Assembly (NCBI RefSeq): GCF_900112245.1
Contig: NZ_FOYX01000002.1
Span: 372,001-436,000, forward strand
Source: Maribacter stanieri
GTDB taxonomy: Bacteria; Bacteroidota; Bacteroidia; Flavobacteriales; Flavobacteriaceae
DNA: 64,000 bases
Direction: 5' to 3'
The number at the start of each line of letters is the position of its first letter. The stretch's first letter is position 1. Made by a program: the position numbers and the translations under genes. The notes under the pieces were generated by a model that did no database searches, was not told the origin of the DNA, and saw only the letters and a list, made by a program, of their open reading frames with translations. Below are positions 62,795-64,000 of the stretch, in pieces.

Positions 62795-64000
62795 TTAGAA
62801 ATTATCTTTCTCCATGAATTCCTTAATTTTTCTTTCTTCCCAGTCATTACCAAATAACGGATTTAAGCCGTATGCTTTTAAGCCATGGGCAAGTAAACCT
62901 ATACCCCAACCAATGGCAGGGAAAATAACCCACACAAAACTGGTAGTTCTATAATTTATAAAGGCAAGCACAGGTATTACAATACAGTATGAGGTTAAGT
63001 TACCGTAGAAGCCTTTAATAAGCTCTACACGCTCTTTAGCTTTCTCGTAGCGCTTGGCACTAATGTGAGAATCTTGTGTTTCTCTAAACGAAATTTCGTT
63101 CATTAACATAGGCAGGCGTACTTTAAACTCTTTGTCCGTTTTAAAGATTTGCATTTCCTTTTTTGTGAGAATGGCATAGCGCTGGCGTATATTCTGCAGC
63201 CCTACCCCACTACTCTTTTTAACCACCTGTTTTTCTTGAAGATTATTAACGACATACAAATAGTCGTTTTCTTCATAAATTCTAATATGTAATGGTTTAG
63301 AAGAAGTTACCACATTGTGTTTCACCGCATTCTCCAATAACAATTGAAGTGACAAGGGTACTATTTTAGTCTCAGGGTTTATAGCTTTATCTGGAATTTC
63401 AAATACGATACTATCCTCAAATCGCATTTTTAATAAGCGCACGTAGGTTCTGGCAAAATTCAATTCTTCATCTACAGAGATAAGATTTTTACTCTTTTGT
63501 TCTAAAACATATCTATATACTTTAGAGAGGGATGTAGTGAATTTCTGCGCCTGTAACGGGTCTTCTTCTATTAAACTCGTTAGCACATTTAAACTATTAA
63601 AAAGAAAATGTGGGTCTAGCTGATTCTTTAAAGCATCAAACTTTGCAGATGCAGAACCAGCAATTATCTTTTGCTCCTGTACCTTCGTATCTTGTAATGC
63701 TTTGTAAAAATAAAATGCATGTAGAAACAGTGATACTATAAGGGTAATCCCTAAAGCAATGATGTAGTATTCTGATTTTTCAGTTGCTAAGAATTTACTA
63801 AAATCTTTGCCAAATAATATAACTTCCGTAAACCATCTTACAACACCAAAAGCCATTACCGTTAATATAACCGAACCTATGGCTCCATACCACAAACGTT
63901 TTCTAGTCTGCTTCTCCCAACTATATATTTTTGATATATACTCGTTATAGTATGCGTTTACACAGGTAAGTACAAAAGAATAAATAAAGCTTACCCCTGC
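62795..64000 (-). CDS. LytS-like sensor histidine kinase with C-terminal 2TM domain, N-terminus outside the window
   Basis: The frame is open to the right edge (401 residues visible); an apparent TTG start at 63895 is not real, because coding continues upstream. The visible part has three or so membrane helices (WYGAIGSVILTVMAFGVV, YYIIALGITLIVSLFLHAFY). The His_kinase box QLDPHFLFNSLNVLTSLI has its histidine 131 residues into the visible part. An ATPase region follows (LLLENAVKHNVV, GVGLQNIRQRYAI). The last 95 residues are a 2TM domain instead of the usual short end. It phosphorylates the LytTR regulator in the same cluster by inference. Confidence 0.9.
   Translation of the reverse strand, partial: AGVSFIYSFVLTCVNAYYNEYISKIYSWEKQTRKRLWYGAIGSVILTVMAFGVVRWFTEVILFGKDFSKFLATEKSEYYIIALGITLIVSLFLHAFYFYKALQDTKVQEQKIIAGSASAKFDALKNQLDPHFLFNSLNVLTSLIEEDPLQAQKFTTSLSKVYRYVLEQKSKNLISVDEELNFARTYVRLLKMRFEDSIVFEIPDKAINPETKIVPLSLQLLLENAVKHNVVTSSKPLHIRIYEENDYLYVVNNLQEKQVVKKSSGVGLQNIRQRYAILTKKEMQIFKTDKEFKVRLPMLMNEISFRETQDSHISAKRYEKAKERVELIKGFYGNLTSYCIVIPVLAFINYRTTSFVWVIFPAIGWGIGLLAHGLKAYGLNPLFGNDWEERKIKEFMEKDNF

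Noticed and set aside
1-64000. tRNA, rRNA, CRISPR, prophage or insertion sequence
   Set aside because: No cloverleaf, rRNA block, regular spacer array, capsid or transposase gene could be recognised in either strand.

Overview
The window reads as a stretch of chromosome from a marine-type member of the Flavobacteriaceae (Bacteroidota). The support is the low G+C content, many exported proteins and lipoproteins with C-terminal lipobox cysteines, families typical of the group (2TM-domain, DUF4331, DUF2490, LETM1-related, LytTR/LytS), TAnnTTTG-like -7 promoter words, frequent TTG starts and intergenic repeats of the type common in this family. The genus cannot be fixed from sequence alone. No rRNA, tRNA, CRISPR array, integrase, transposase or phage gene is visible.

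Layout. 0-4.4 kb: fatty-acid beta-oxidation operon in the order fadN-fadA-fadE, with the first gene cut by the window edge, closed by a strong terminator. 4.5-12.8 kb: a PLP decarboxylase, a GH15 glycosidase divergent from a fused trehalose-6-phosphate synthase/phosphatase, a TolB-propeller/double SnoaL protein and an MFS transporter. 12.9-19.1 kb: exported M28 and M1 peptidases, a DUF2914 membrane protein, and small enzymes (cysteine-cluster protein, alpha/beta hydrolase, GAF). 19.1-22.5 kb: one very large exported lipoprotein joining ThuA, glucose/sorbosone dehydrogenase, PKD, cytochrome c and a carbohydrate-binding-like end. 22.7-28.9 kb: YdeI/OmpD-like protein, two tandem exported amidohydrolases, DUF998, a sterol-desaturase-family enzyme, an unknown and a VOC protein. 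29.1-31.8 kb: small exported acidic protein, SulP transporter and beta-carbonic anhydrase, a likely bicarbonate-uptake operon.

32.4-36.5 kb is the most unusual region: small unrelated genes (three GNAT-like, one DUF4269 nucleotidyltransferase-like, one membrane protein, one headless gene fragment), all on the minus strand. Several are separated by related, structured non-coding repeats about 60-200 bp long. It looks like a gene-cassette array without a visible integrase.

36.5-46.1 kb: large exported tricorn-like S41 protease, a TPMT-like methyltransferase flanked by repeats, a VPS10/BNR propeller protein and an S9 peptidase. 46.1-49.9 kb: DUF2490 protein, YceI lipoprotein, Cu/Zn superoxide dismutase lipoprotein, ECF sigma factor with its anti-sigma factor, and a two-helix membrane protein. 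49.9-55.0 kb: overlapping VOC and glycosyltransferase genes, a DUF547 protein and an RND-family exporter. 55.4-58.3 kb: two DUF4331 proteins and a TPR lipoprotein. 58.5-59.7 kb: LETM1-related protein. 59.7-64 kb: a minus-strand signalling cluster. It holds a LytS-like histidine kinase carrying a 2TM domain at its C-terminus (cut by the window edge), a PPOX-family protein, five stand-alone 2TM proteins packed with overlapping or nearly touching ends, and a LytTR response regulator.

Gene functions rest on recognisable families. No database search was run, so names are family-level except where motif and context agree (fad genes, trehalose synthase/phosphatase, carbonic anhydrase, SOD).
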